Source: Pseudomonas orientalis
Lineage (GTDB): Bacteria; Pseudomonadota; Gammaproteobacteria; Pseudomonadales; Pseudomonadaceae
Reading direction: 5' to 3'
DNA length: 64,000 bases
Assembly (NCBI RefSeq): GCF_001439815.1
Contig: NZ_JYLM01000003.1
Coordinates: forward strand, 62,001 to 126,000
The notes below the pieces were generated by a model. That model was not told the DNA's origin. It saw only the letters and a list, made by a program, of their open reading frames with translations, and ran no database searches. The position numbers and the translations under genes were made by a program. Numbering within the stretch: position 1 is the first letter of the stretch; each line of letters opens with the position of its first letter. Shown here piece by piece: positions 7,909 through 16,331 of this stretch.

Positions 7909-9489
7909 ATGACCCAGTATCTCGGCCACAACTACATCGGCGGCCAGCGCAGCGCCAAGGGCAGCGTCAAGCTGCAAAGCGTCGACGCGACCACTGGCGA
8001 AGCCTTGCCCCAGGATTTCTACCAGGCCACCCCGGAAGAAGTCGACGCCGCCGCCAAGGCCGCCGCGCAGGCGTATCCCGCCTACCGCGCGTTGAGTGCG
8101 GCGCGGCGCGCGCAGTTCCTCGATGCGATCGCCGACGAACTGGATGCCCTGAGTGACAATTTCGTTGAGTTGGTATGCCGCGAAACCGCCTTGCCGGCCG
8201 CGCGTATCAAAGGCGAGCGTGGGCGTACCAGCGGCCAGATGCGCCTGTTCGCCAACGTGTTGCGCCGTGGAGATTTCTACGGTGCGCGCATCGACAAGGC
8301 ACTGCCTGATCGCCAGCCGCTGCCGCGCCCGGACCTGCGCCAATACCGCATCGGCCTAGGCCCGGTGGCGGTGTTCGGCGCGAGCAACTTCCCGCTGGCG
8401 TTTTCCACGGCCGGTGGCGATACCGCAGCGGCTCTGGCGGCAGGCTGTCCGGTGGTGTTCAAAGCCCACAGCGGCCATATGGCGACGGCTGAACAGGTCG
8501 CCGATGCAATCATTCGCGCCGCGCAAGCGACCGAGATGCCGGCCGGTGTGTTCAACATGATCTTTGGCGGCGGCGTCGGCGAAGCGCTGGTCAAGCACCC
8601 GGCGATCCAGGCGGTGGGCTTTACCGGCTCGCTCAAGGGCGGTCGTGCCCTGTGTGACATGGCGGCAGCGCGCCCGCAACCGATCCCGGTGTTTGCCGAG
8701 ATGTCGAGCATCAACCCGGTGATTGTATTGCCCCAGGCCCTCACCGCACGGGCTGAAAGCGTGGCCCGCGACCTGACCGCTTCGGTGGTGCAAGGCTGCG
8801 GCCAGTTCTGCACCAACCCTGGCCTGGTGATCGGCATCGCTTCGCCCGAATTCACCGCATTTACCCAGCAAGTGGCGCAACTGATCGGCGAGCAGCCGGC
8901 GCAGACCATGCTCAACGCCGGCACCCTGGGCAGCTACGGCAAGGGCCTGGAAAAGCTGCTGTCCCACCCCGGGATCGAGCACCTGGCAGGCAGCGCGCAA
9001 TCGGGCAACCAGGCGCAGCCGCAACTGTTCAAGGCTGATGTACGCCTGTTGATCGATGGCGACGAAGTGCTGCAGGAAGAAGTCTTCGGCCCCACCACGG
9101 TGTTTGTCGAAGTCGCCGACCAGGCCCAGCTCAGCGCCGCCTTGCATGGCCTGCACGGGCAGTTGACCGCCACCATCATTGGCGAACCGGCCGACCTGCA
9201 ACAGTTCGCCGAGCTGACGCCGCTGCTGGAGCAGAAAGTCGGGCGCATCCTGCTCAACGGCTACCCCACCGGTGTGGAAGTCTGCGATTCGATGGTGCAC
9301 GGCGGGCCGTATCCGGCCACCTCCGATGCCCGTGGCACCTCGGTCGGCACCTTGGCCATCGATCGTTTCCTGCGCCCGGTATGCTTCCAGAACTACCCTG
9401 ACAGCCTGCTGCCCGACGCGCTGAAGAACGCCAACCCGCTGCGTATCCAGCGGCTGGTGGATGGCGCGCCGTCACGCGAATCGCTGTAA
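7909..9489 (+). CDS. Alpha-ketoglutarate semialdehyde (2,5-dioxovalerate) dehydrogenase
   Basis: A 526-residue NAD(P)+-dependent aldehyde dehydrogenase. Asn160 (GASNFP), the general base Glu264 (FAEMSSINPV) and the catalytic Cys301 (GCGQFCTNPG) are in place. The length and the CGQFCTNPGLV box match the KGSA dehydrogenases that end oxidative pentose and hexarate pathways by forming alpha-ketoglutarate. A strong ribosome site (AAAGGAGAG) precedes the start, and the lactonase gene starts 36 bp after its stop. Substrate assignment follows family and context. Confidence 0.88.
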   Translation: MTQYLGHNYIGGQRSAKGSVKLQSVDATTGEALPQDFYQATPEEVDAAAKAAAQAYPAYRALSAARRAQFLDAIADELDALSDNFVELVCRETALPAARIKGERGRTSGQMRLFANVLRRGDFYGARIDKALPDRQPLPRPDLRQYRIGLGPVAVFGASNFPLAFSTAGGDTAAALAAGCPVVFKAHSGHMATAEQVADAIIRAAQATEMPAGVFNMIFGGGVGEALVKHPAIQAVGFTGSLKGGRALCDMAAARPQPIPVFAEMSSINPVIVLPQALTARAESVARDLTASVVQGCGQFCTNPGLVIGIASPEFTAFTQQVAQLIGEQPAQTMLNAGTLGSYGKGLEKLLSHPGIEHLAGSAQSGNQAQPQLFKADVRLLIDGDEVLQEEVFGPTTVFVEVADQAQLSAALHGLHGQLTATIIGEPADLQQFAELTPLLEQKVGRILLNGYPTGVEVCDSMVHGGPYPATSDARGTSVGTLAIDRFLRPVCFQNYPDSLLPDALKNANPLRIQRLVDGAPSRESL

Positions 9490-9525
9490 CGCGTACCTGA
9501 GAACAGCCACGCTCAAGGAGGCATC

Positions 9526-10389
9526 ATGTCGTTTCACGCTGTCACCGCGCATCGCGCGCAACTGGGGGAGGGCCCGTTCTGGGACGCGCCCACCCAGGCG
9601 CTGTACTGGGTCAATATCGCCGGCAAACAGGCGCTGCGCCTGATGGACGGGCAGTTGCGCATCTGGCAATTACCCGAACACGTCTCGGCGTTCATTCCCT
9701 GTGAAAGCGGCGATGCGCTGGTGACCTTGAGCAGCGGCGTGTATCGCCTCGACCTGGCCACCGAAGCCCTGACGCTGCTGTGCGTGGCCGACCCGCAAGC
9801 CGGCAACCGTGGCAATGAAGCGCGCTGCGATGCCCAGGGCCGACTGTGGCTGGGCACCATGCAGAACAATATCGGCGAGCAGGGTGAAGACCTGCCCATC
9901 ACGCGACGCTCCGGCGGCCTGTTTCGCATCGATGCCGATGCGACGGTCACGCCGTTGCTGAGCGGGCTGGGCATTCCCAATACCTTGCTGTGGAACGAGG
10001 AGGGTAGCCAGGTGCACTTTGGCGACAGCATGGATGGCACGCTCTATCAGCATTCGATCCAAGCCGATGGCCAGCTTGCACCCTCACAGGTGTGGTTCGG
10101 CCCGCACGAACGCGGCGGGCCGGACGGCTCGGCCATGGACGCGCAAGGCTATATCTGGAACGCGCGCTGGGACGGCAGTTGCCTGCTGCGCCTTGCACCT
10201 GACGGTCAGGTGGACCGCATTATCGAACTGCCGGTCAGCCGTCCCACCAGTTGCGTGTTCGGTGGACCCAACCTTACCACTCTGTATATCACCAGTGCCG
10301 CCAGCCCTCTGGGTCACCCCCTGGACGGTGCGGTACTGGCGATTGAAGTTGATGTACCTGGAAAACCTTGCACTCGCTTTGCCGGATAA
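9526..10389 (+). CDS. SMP-30/gluconolactonase-family sugar lactonase (probable L-arabinolactonase)
   Basis: A 287-residue six-bladed propeller hydrolase of the SMP-30 family. Metal-site markers are visible: Glu15 in LGEGPFW, NEARCDAQGRLWLGTM, GIPNTLLWN and FGDSMDGTLY. It should open the aldonolactone made by the sugar dehydrogenase, giving the aldonate for the IlvD/Edd-type enzyme. The start follows a strong AAGGAGG. A type-B REPIN separates it from araF. Confidence 0.85.
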   Translation: MSFHAVTAHRAQLGEGPFWDAPTQALYWVNIAGKQALRLMDGQLRIWQLPEHVSAFIPCESGDALVTLSSGVYRLDLATEALTLLCVADPQAGNRGNEARCDAQGRLWLGTMQNNIGEQGEDLPITRRSGGLFRIDADATVTPLLSGLGIPNTLLWNEEGSQVHFGDSMDGTLYQHSIQADGQLAPSQVWFGPHERGGPDGSAMDAQGYIWNARWDGSCLLRLAPDGQVDRIIELPVSRPTSCVFGGPNLTTLYITSAASPLGHPLDGAVLAIEVDVPGKPCTRFAG

Positions 10390-10393
10390 ACCC

Positions 10394-10493
10394 TGTAGGA
10401 GCGAGCTTGCTCGCGAAAAACGTCAACGATAACGCGTTCGTCCTGGATGAACGCGGTGCTCTCAGGTTTTTCGCGAGCAAGCTCGCTCCTACA
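10394..10493. repeat. REPIN of a second family (GTAGGAGCGAGC type)
   Basis: Facing palindromes TGTAGGAGCGAGCTTGCTCG... and the reverse complement, in the lactonase/araF gap. Only one other pair of this family is in the window, at 39288-39386. A hairpin here could reduce read-through or protect mRNA ends between enzyme and transporter genes. Confidence 0.88.
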
Positions 10494-10527
10494 CAAAAAC
10501 ACAAAACAACAACAAGGAGTCACCCGT

Positions 10528-11532
10528 ATGAATCGTCGTCGTGGTTTGCGTTCCCTGTGCTGCGCCGCTGTGGCGGTCTCGGCCATGAGCTTGAGCGGCC
10601 TGTTGCTGGCCGCTGAAGAAGTGAAGATCGGTTTCCTGGTCAAGCAGGCCGAGGAACCGTGGTTCCAGACCGAATGGGCCTTCGCCGAAAAAGCCGGCAA
10701 GGAACACGGTTTCACCGTGATCAAGATCGCCGTACCCGACGGCGAGAAAACCCTTTCAGCCATCGACAGCCTGGCGGCCAACGGCGCCAAGGGCTTTGTT
10801 ATCTGCCCTCCGGACGTGTCCCTGGGCCCGGCAATTGTCGCCAAGGCCAAGGCCAATGGCCTCAAAGTGATCGCCGTGGATGACCGTTTCGTCGACGCCA
10901 AAGGCGCCTTTATGGAAGACGTGCCGTACCTGGGCATGGCCGCGTTCGAAGTCGGCCAGAAGCAGGGCGCCGCCATGGCCGCTGAAGCGAAGAAACGCGG
11001 CTGGGACTGGAAGGACACCTACGCGGTGATCAACACCTTCAACGAACTCGACACCGGCAAGAAACGCACCGACGGCTCGATCAAATCCCTGGAAGAAGCC
11101 GGCATTCCCAAGGACCACATCCTTACCGCCGCGCTTAAAACCCTCGACGTGCCCGGCAGCATGGACGCCACCAACTCGGCCCTGGTCAAGCTGCCCAGCG
11201 GTGCGAAAAACCTGATCATCGGCGGCATGAACGACAACACCGTGCTCGGCGGCGTACGCGCCACTGAAAGCGCCGGCTTCAAGGCCGCCAACGTGATCGG
11301 CATCGGCATCAATGGCACCGACGCCATTGGTGAGCTCAAGAAGAAAGACAGCGGCTTCTTCGGCTCGATGCTGCCCAGCCCGCATATCGAGGGCTACAAC
11401 ACCGCGCTGATGATGTACGAGTGGGTCACCAAAGGCACTGAACCGCCGAAGTACACCGCCATGGACGAAGTGACCCTGATCACGCGCGCCAACTTCCAGG
11501 AAGAGCTGACCAAGATCGGGCTGTGGAAATGA
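10528..11532 (+). CDS. araF: L-arabinose ABC transporter, periplasmic binding protein AraF
   Basis: A 334-residue type-I periplasmic sugar-binding protein. I start at the ATG at 10528, behind AACAAGGAGT; it is followed by a signal peptide with an arginine-rich start and cleavage near LLLAAEE. A longer open frame upstream runs into REPIN sequence and should be ignored. The mature protein is close to E. coli AraF along its length: GFLVKQAEEPWFQTEW, IKIAVPDGEKTLSAIDSLAANGAK, VIAVDDRFV and GGMNDNTVLGGVRATE. It should bind L-arabinose, and related sugars such as D-galactose or D-fucose are known ligands of the family. Confidence 0.93.
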   Translation: MNRRRGLRSLCCAAVAVSAMSLSGLLLAAEEVKIGFLVKQAEEPWFQTEWAFAEKAGKEHGFTVIKIAVPDGEKTLSAIDSLAANGAKGFVICPPDVSLGPAIVAKAKANGLKVIAVDDRFVDAKGAFMEDVPYLGMAAFEVGQKQGAAMAAEAKKRGWDWKDTYAVINTFNELDTGKKRTDGSIKSLEEAGIPKDHILTAALKTLDVPGSMDATNSALVKLPSGAKNLIIGGMNDNTVLGGVRATESAGFKAANVIGIGINGTDAIGELKKKDSGFFGSMLPSPHIEGYNTALMMYEWVTKGTEPPKYTAMDEVTLITRANFQEELTKIGLWK

Positions 11533-13031
11533 CCGCTGCCGCCTTGCGATTCGACGGCATCGGCAAAACCTTTCCCGGGGTCAAGGCGCTGGATGGCATC
11601 AGCTTCACCGCGCACCCGGGGCAAGTGCACGCCCTGATGGGCGAGAACGGTGCGGGTAAATCGACGCTGCTGAAGATCCTCGGCGGCGCCTACATCCCCA
11701 GCAGCGGCACGGTGCAGATCGGCGAGCAGACCATGGCCTTCAAATGCGCTGCCGACAGCATTGCCAGCGGCGTCGCGGTGATTCACCAGGAGCTGCACCT
11801 GGTACCGGAAATGACCGTGGCCGAGAACCTGTTTCTCGGGCATTTACCGTCGCGGTTTGGCGTGGTCAACCGCAGCCTGCTGCGCCAGCAGGCGCTGGCG
11901 TGTCTCAAGGGCCTGGCCGATGAAATCGATCCCGAGGAGAAACTCGGGCGTCTGTCCCTGGGCCAGCGCCAACTGGTGGAAATCGCCAAGGCACTGTCCC
12001 GTGGCGCCCATGTGATTGCCTTCGATGAACCGACCAGCAGCCTTTCGGCGCGGGAAATCGACCGCCTGATGGCGATCATCACGCGCCTGCGCGATGAGGG
12101 CAAAGTGGTGCTCTACGTGTCGCACCGCATGGAAGAGGTGTTCCGTATCTGCAATGCGGTGACGGTGTTCAAGGACGGTCGCTTCGTGCGTACCTTCGAG
12201 GACATGAGCGCGCTGAGCCACGATCAGTTGGTGACCTGCATGGTCGGCCGGGATATCCAGGACATCTATGACTACCGTCCGCGCGAGCATGGCGACGTCG
12301 CCCTGAAGGTCGATGGCCTGCTCGGCCCTGGCCTGCGCGAACCGATCAGTTTCCAGGTGTGCAAAGGCGAAATCCTCGGCCTGTTCGGATTGGTGGGGGC
12401 CGGACGCACGGAGCTGTTCAGGTTGCTCAGCGGCCTGGAGCGGGCCAGCGCCGGCAACCTGGAGCTGTGCGGTGAGCCGCTGCAATTGCGCTCACCGCGC
12501 GATGCCATCGCGGCCGGCGTGCTGCTGTGCCCGGAAGACCGCAAGAAGGAGGGCATCATTCCGCTGTCCAGCGTCGCCGAGAACATCAATATCAGTGCAC
12601 GTGGCGCGCATTCGGCGTTCGGCTGGCTGTTGCGCGATGGCTGGGAAAAGGGCAACGCCGAACATCAGATCAAGGCGATGAAGGTCAAGACCCCGAACTC
12701 GGCACAGAAGATCATGTACCTGTCCGGCGGCAACCAGCAGAAGGCCATTCTCGGCCGCTGGCTGTCGATGCCGATGAAGGTGCTGCTGCTGGACGAACCC
12801 ACGCGCGGCATCGACATCGGCGCCAAGGCCGAGATCTACCAGATCATCCACAACCTCGCGGCGCAGGGCATTGCGGTGATCGTGGTGTCCAGCGACCTGA
12901 TGGAGGTGATGGGCATTTCCGACCGCATCCTGGTGCTGTGCGAAGGCGCCATGCGCGGTGAACAACTGCGCGAAAACGCGACTGAATCCAACCTGCTGCA
13001 GCTGGCCTTGCCGCGCGGCCTGGCGAACTGA
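11529..13031 (+). CDS. araG: L-arabinose ABC transporter ATPase AraG
   Basis: A 500-residue twin-cassette sugar ABC ATPase. The first half has Walker A GENGAGKST, signature LSLGQRQLVEIAKALS and Walker B VIAFDEPTSSLS. The second half has a degenerate Walker A (GLVGAGRTEL, as usual in this family), signature LSGGNQQKAILGRWL and LLLDEPTRGID. The ATG at 11529 overlaps the araF stop (ATGA), pointing to coupled translation; a GTG six bases upstream is possible but less likely. araH starts 9 bp downstream. Confidence 0.94.
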   Translation: MTAAALRFDGIGKTFPGVKALDGISFTAHPGQVHALMGENGAGKSTLLKILGGAYIPSSGTVQIGEQTMAFKCAADSIASGVAVIHQELHLVPEMTVAENLFLGHLPSRFGVVNRSLLRQQALACLKGLADEIDPEEKLGRLSLGQRQLVEIAKALSRGAHVIAFDEPTSSLSAREIDRLMAIITRLRDEGKVVLYVSHRMEEVFRICNAVTVFKDGRFVRTFEDMSALSHDQLVTCMVGRDIQDIYDYRPREHGDVALKVDGLLGPGLREPISFQVCKGEILGLFGLVGAGRTELFRLLSGLERASAGNLELCGEPLQLRSPRDAIAAGVLLCPEDRKKEGIIPLSSVAENINISARGAHSAFGWLLRDGWEKGNAEHQIKAMKVKTPNSAQKIMYLSGGNQQKAILGRWLSMPMKVLLLDEPTRGIDIGAKAEIYQIIHNLAAQGIAVIVVSSDLMEVMGISDRILVLCEGAMRGEQLRENATESNLLQLALPRGLAN

Positions 13032-13040
13032 GAGACGACC

Positions 13041-14009
13041 ATGACCATTCAAAACAACGCGTTGCCCTCGGCACGCAAACCCCTCGATCTGCGCGCCTTG
13101 CTCGACAACTGGGCCATGCTGCTGGCGGCGGTGGGCATCTTTGTGCTGTGTGCCTTGCTGATCGACAACTTCCTCTCGCCGCTGAACATGCGCGGGCTGG
13201 GCCTGGCGATTTCCACGGTGGGCATTGCCGCGTGCACCATGCTGTTCTGCCTGGCGTCGGGGCATTTCGACTTGTCGGTGGGCTCGGTGATTGCCTGCGC
13301 CGGTGTGGTGGCGGCGATTGTGATGCGCGACACCGACAGCGTGATGCTGGGCATCGGCGCGGCGCTGTTGATGGGCCTGATGGTGGGCTTGATCAACGGC
13401 ATCGTGATTGCCAAGCTGCGGGTCAACGCGTTGATCACCACCTTGGCGACCATGCAGATCGTGCGTGGCCTGGCTTATATCTTTGCCGACGGCAAAGCGG
13501 TGGGCGTGTCCCAGGATCAGTTCTTCGTGTTCGGCAACGGCCAGCTGTTCGGCGTGCCGGTGCCGATCCTGATCACCATCGTGTGCTTTCTGTTCTTCGG
13601 CTGGTTGCTCAATTACACCACCTACGGGCGCAACACCATGGCCATCGGCGGTAACCCGGAAGCGGCATTGCTGGCCGGCGTGAACGTTGATCGCACCAAG
13701 ATCCTGATCTTCGCCGTGCACGGTTTGATCGGCGCGTTGGCCGGGGTGATCCTCGCCTCGCGCATGACCTCCGGCCAACCGATGATCGGCCAGGGCTTCG
13801 AGCTGACGGTGATTTCGGCCTGTGTGCTGGGCGGGGTGTCATTGAGTGGCGGTATCGGCATGATCCGCCATGTGATCGCCGGGGTGTTGATCCTGGCGAT
13901 CATCGAGAACGCGATGAACCTGAAGAACATCGATACCTTCTACCAGTACGTGATCCGCGGCTCGATCCTGCTGCTGGCCGTGGTCATCGACCGTATGAAA
14001 CAACGCTGA
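13041..14009 (+). CDS. araH: L-arabinose ABC transporter permease AraH
   Basis: A 322-residue inner-membrane permease of the ribose/arabinose type with about eight to ten hydrophobic helices. The family segment NGIVIAKLRVNALITTLATMQIVRG and the C-terminal VIRGSILLLAVVIDRMK are clear. It completes AraFGH. The start codon is preceded by GAGACGACC. A REPIN follows the stop and separates it from the convergent mutarotase gene. Confidence 0.93.
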   Translation: MTIQNNALPSARKPLDLRALLDNWAMLLAAVGIFVLCALLIDNFLSPLNMRGLGLAISTVGIAACTMLFCLASGHFDLSVGSVIACAGVVAAIVMRDTDSVMLGIGAALLMGLMVGLINGIVIAKLRVNALITTLATMQIVRGLAYIFADGKAVGVSQDQFFVFGNGQLFGVPVPILITIVCFLFFGWLLNYTTYGRNTMAIGGNPEAALLAGVNVDRTKILIFAVHGLIGALAGVILASRMTSGQPMIGQGFELTVISACVLGGVSLSGGIGMIRHVIAGVLILAIIENAMNLKNIDTFYQYVIRGSILLLAVVIDRMKQR

Positions 14010-14031
14010 GTTATGCCATGTGAGGACTAAA

Positions 14032-14120
14032 TGTGGGAGGGGGCTTGCCCCCGATAGCGGTGGGTCAGTTGATGCATCTGTAGCTGACCCACCGCAATCG
14101 GGGGCAAGCCCCCTCCCACA
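14032..14120. repeat. REPIN (GGGGGC type)
   Basis: Facing REP pair filling the araH/mutarotase convergent gap; its right end lies 3 bp from the mutarotase stop codon. Confidence 0.9.
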
Positions 14121-14123
14121 GTT

Positions 14124-15272
14124 TTAATTGGCGCTGAATTTGAAGACGGTGTTCTGGGTGTAGGTTTGCCCTGGGTTCAAGCGAGTCGAGGCAAAACCAG
14201 GCTGGTTAGGCGCATCCGGAAAATGCTGGGTCTCCAGGGTGAACCCGCTCCAATGCGGGTACGCCTTGCCGCCCTTGCCCTTCATCGAACCGTCCAGGAA
14301 GTTGCTGGTATAGAACTGCACCCCAGGCTCGCTGGTGTAGAGCTGCAGGCGTCGACCCGACTCAGGATCATGCACCTCGGCGGCCAGTTGCTTCACATCG
14401 CCTTTGGTATCCAGCGCCCAGTTGAAATCGAACCCGCCCTGTTTCGGTTCGGCAAACTTGAGCTGCGGATGGTCGTCCTTGATGTGCTGGCCGATGGCGG
14501 TAGGCTTGAGGAAGTCCATCGGCGTGCCCTTGACCGGCGCCAGTTCGCCGGTGGGGATCAGGGTGGCGTTCACCGGTGTGTAATGGCTGGCGTGCAGGGT
14601 GGCGACCTGCTTGAGGATGTCGCCGTTGCCGGCGCCGGCCAGGTTGAAGTAGCTGTGGTTGGTGAGGTTGAGCACGGTCGGTTTGTCGGTGGTGGCGGTG
14701 TAGTCGATGTGCAGTTCGTTCTTGTCGTTCAGGCGGTAGGTGACTTCGGTTTTCAGGTTACCGGGGAAACCCATCTCGCCGTCCTTGGACAGGTAACTGA
14801 GCTTCACGCCGACTGAGTCCTTGTCCTTGACCGATTCGGCTTTCCATACCTGCTTGTCGAAGCCCTGGGCGCCGCCATGCAGCGAGTTGGGGCCGTCGTT
14901 GAGCGGCACCTGGAAGCGTTTGCCGTCGAGCTCGAAAGCACCGCCGGCCAGGCGATTGCCGAAGCGGCCAATGGTCGCGCCGAAAAACGCGGTGCCGGCC
15001 TGGTAGCCCTGCACGTCGTCAAAACCCAGCACCACGTCGTCGACCTTGCCGTGTTTGTCCGGCACCTTCAGCGACTGCAGCACACCGCCGTAGGTAATCA
15101 CCGTGGCTTGCATGCCATGGCTGTTGCGCAACACATATTGTTCGACAGGGGTGCCGTCATTGGTTTTGCCAAAGGGTTTGTTTTCGCTGCTCAGGCCGGC
15201 GGCCTGGGCGCCGCCGCTGGCGATCAACATGGACAGCGCCAGGCCGGACAGCAGGTATCGAGGGTGCTTCAT
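14124..15272 (-). CDS. galM: Aldose 1-epimerase (mutarotase), exported
   Basis: A 382-residue GalM-type mutarotase. The start at 15272 is preceded by AAGGAAG and begins a signal peptide (MKHPRYLL...GGAQAAG), so it should act in the periplasm, interconverting sugar anomers before AraF uptake. Family motifs include GRFGNRLAGG, NLTNHSYFNL with the catalytic His, and the C-terminal TLETQHFPDAPNQPGF. It is divergent from the SDR gene with a shared operator-like site between them, and belongs to the arabinose locus. The open frame continues upstream in the same phase over the SDR gene, but that extension is not coding. Confidence 0.9.
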   Translation of the reverse strand: MKHPRYLLSGLALSMLIASGGAQAAGLSSENKPFGKTNDGTPVEQYVLRNSHGMQATVITYGGVLQSLKVPDKHGKVDDVVLGFDDVQGYQAGTAFFGATIGRFGNRLAGGAFELDGKRFQVPLNDGPNSLHGGAQGFDKQVWKAESVKDKDSVGVKLSYLSKDGEMGFPGNLKTEVTYRLNDKNELHIDYTATTDKPTVLNLTNHSYFNLAGAGNGDILKQVATLHASHYTPVNATLIPTGELAPVKGTPMDFLKPTAIGQHIKDDHPQLKFAEPKQGGFDFNWALDTKGDVKQLAAEVHDPESGRRLQLYTSEPGVQFYTSNFLDGSMKGKGGKAYPHWSGFTLETQHFPDAPNQPGFASTRLNPGQTYTQNTVFKFSAN

Positions 15273-15305
15273 GGTCGAACTTCCTTTTGTTGTTTTAGGA
15301 TTGAA

Positions 15306-15316
15306 TAGTTCTACTA
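15306..15316. promoter_or_regulatory. Candidate GntR/FadR operator 3
   Basis: TAGTTCTACTA fits TNGT-N3-ACNA and shares 12 of 13 bases (AATAGTyCTACTA) with the site at 5465-5477, 9.8 kb away. It lies between galM and the SDR gene, 34 bp from the galM start. Confidence 0.6.
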
Positions 15317-15410
15317 ATGTGCGATATTTCGTCACTTGGACAGCGAATTTATAGCCTTTAACGCCGATTTCGTAAAATAAAATAAGACTAATTGATCGAG
15401 GCATCACGTT

Positions 15411-16178
15411 ATGAGTACTGAGCACGCCCTGTATCCCGACCTCAAGGGCAAGACCGTAATGATCTCCGGCGGGGCTTCCGGGATCGGCGAATTCATGGTG
15501 CGGGCCTTCGCGGCCCAAGGCGCCAAGGTGGCCTTTGTGGACCGCGCACAAAGCCAGGGCGAACGCCTGGCGGCGTTGCTCAATTCCAAGGGGCATACCG
15601 TCGAGTTCGAATGCTGCGATATCACCGACGAGATTGGCTATCGCGCCGCGATCGGGCGCTTCGAGCACTCCCTGGGCCCGATCACGGTGCTGGTCAACAA
15701 CGCCGCGAACGATGTGCGCCACAGCCTGGAAGAAATCGATTCGGACATGTTCGACCGCCTGATCGCGGTCAACCTGAAGCACGCCTTCTTCGCGGCCAAG
15801 GCCGTGGTGCCGATGATGAAACACGAAGGTGGCGGCTCGATCATCAACCTGGGCTCCGTCGGCTGGATGATGGCCTCGGCCGGCTACCCGGTGTACGCCG
15901 CCAGCAAGGCCGCCGCCCATGGCATGACCCGCGGCCTGGCCCGGGAGCTGGGGCCGCACCGCATCCGCATCAACACCCTGGTGCCGGGCTGGGTGATGAC
16001 GGAAAAACAATTGTCCATGTGGGTGGACGACGCAGCCCGTGAGCTGATCGCCCGCAGCCAGTGCCTGCCCGGCAGCGTGATGCCGGAGCATATTGCCAAT
16101 ATGGCGCTGTTTTTGGCTTCCGACGCCTCGGCGATGTGTTCGGCGCAGAACTTTATCGTCGATGGTGGCTGGGTATAG
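15411..16178 (+). CDS. SDR-family sugar dehydrogenase (probable L-arabinose 1-dehydrogenase)
   Basis: A 255-residue classical short-chain dehydrogenase. The cofactor motif GGASGIGE, the NNAAND segment, catalytic Ser in LGSVGWMM, YxxxK as YAASK, and the C-terminal SAQNFIVDGGWV are all present. The sequence style matches the pentose/galactose 1-dehydrogenases of Weimberg pathways. It supplies the otherwise missing first step here: sugar to aldonolactone. It is divergent from galM across a GntR-type site. The exact sugar and cofactor are not readable from sequence. Confidence 0.8.
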   Translation: MSTEHALYPDLKGKTVMISGGASGIGEFMVRAFAAQGAKVAFVDRAQSQGERLAALLNSKGHTVEFECCDITDEIGYRAAIGRFEHSLGPITVLVNNAANDVRHSLEEIDSDMFDRLIAVNLKHAFFAAKAVVPMMKHEGGGSIINLGSVGWMMASAGYPVYAASKAAAHGMTRGLARELGPHRIRINTLVPGWVMTEKQLSMWVDDAARELIARSQCLPGSVMPEHIANMALFLASDASAMCSAQNFIVDGGWV

Positions 16179-16197
16179 GCCCACGCCGCGGTCCAAA

Positions 16198-16287
16198 TGT
16201 GGGAGGGGGCTTGCCCCCGATGGCGGTGTACCAATCAACATATAAGCCGGCTGACAAACCGCTATCGGGGGCAAGCCCCCTCCCACA
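16198..16287. repeat. REPIN (GGGGGC type)
   Basis: Facing REP pair between the convergent SDR and AraC-family genes. Confidence 0.9.
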
Positions 16288-16331
16288 TTTGAACAGTGGT
16301 GCTTATGAAGGCCGCGTGCTGCTCCAGGCCT

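Noticed and set aside
14124..16286. A 720-residue mutarotase fusion protein.
   Set aside because: The N-terminal 338 residues are antisense to the SDR gene and its promoter; the signal peptide at 15272 with AAGGAAG marks the real start.
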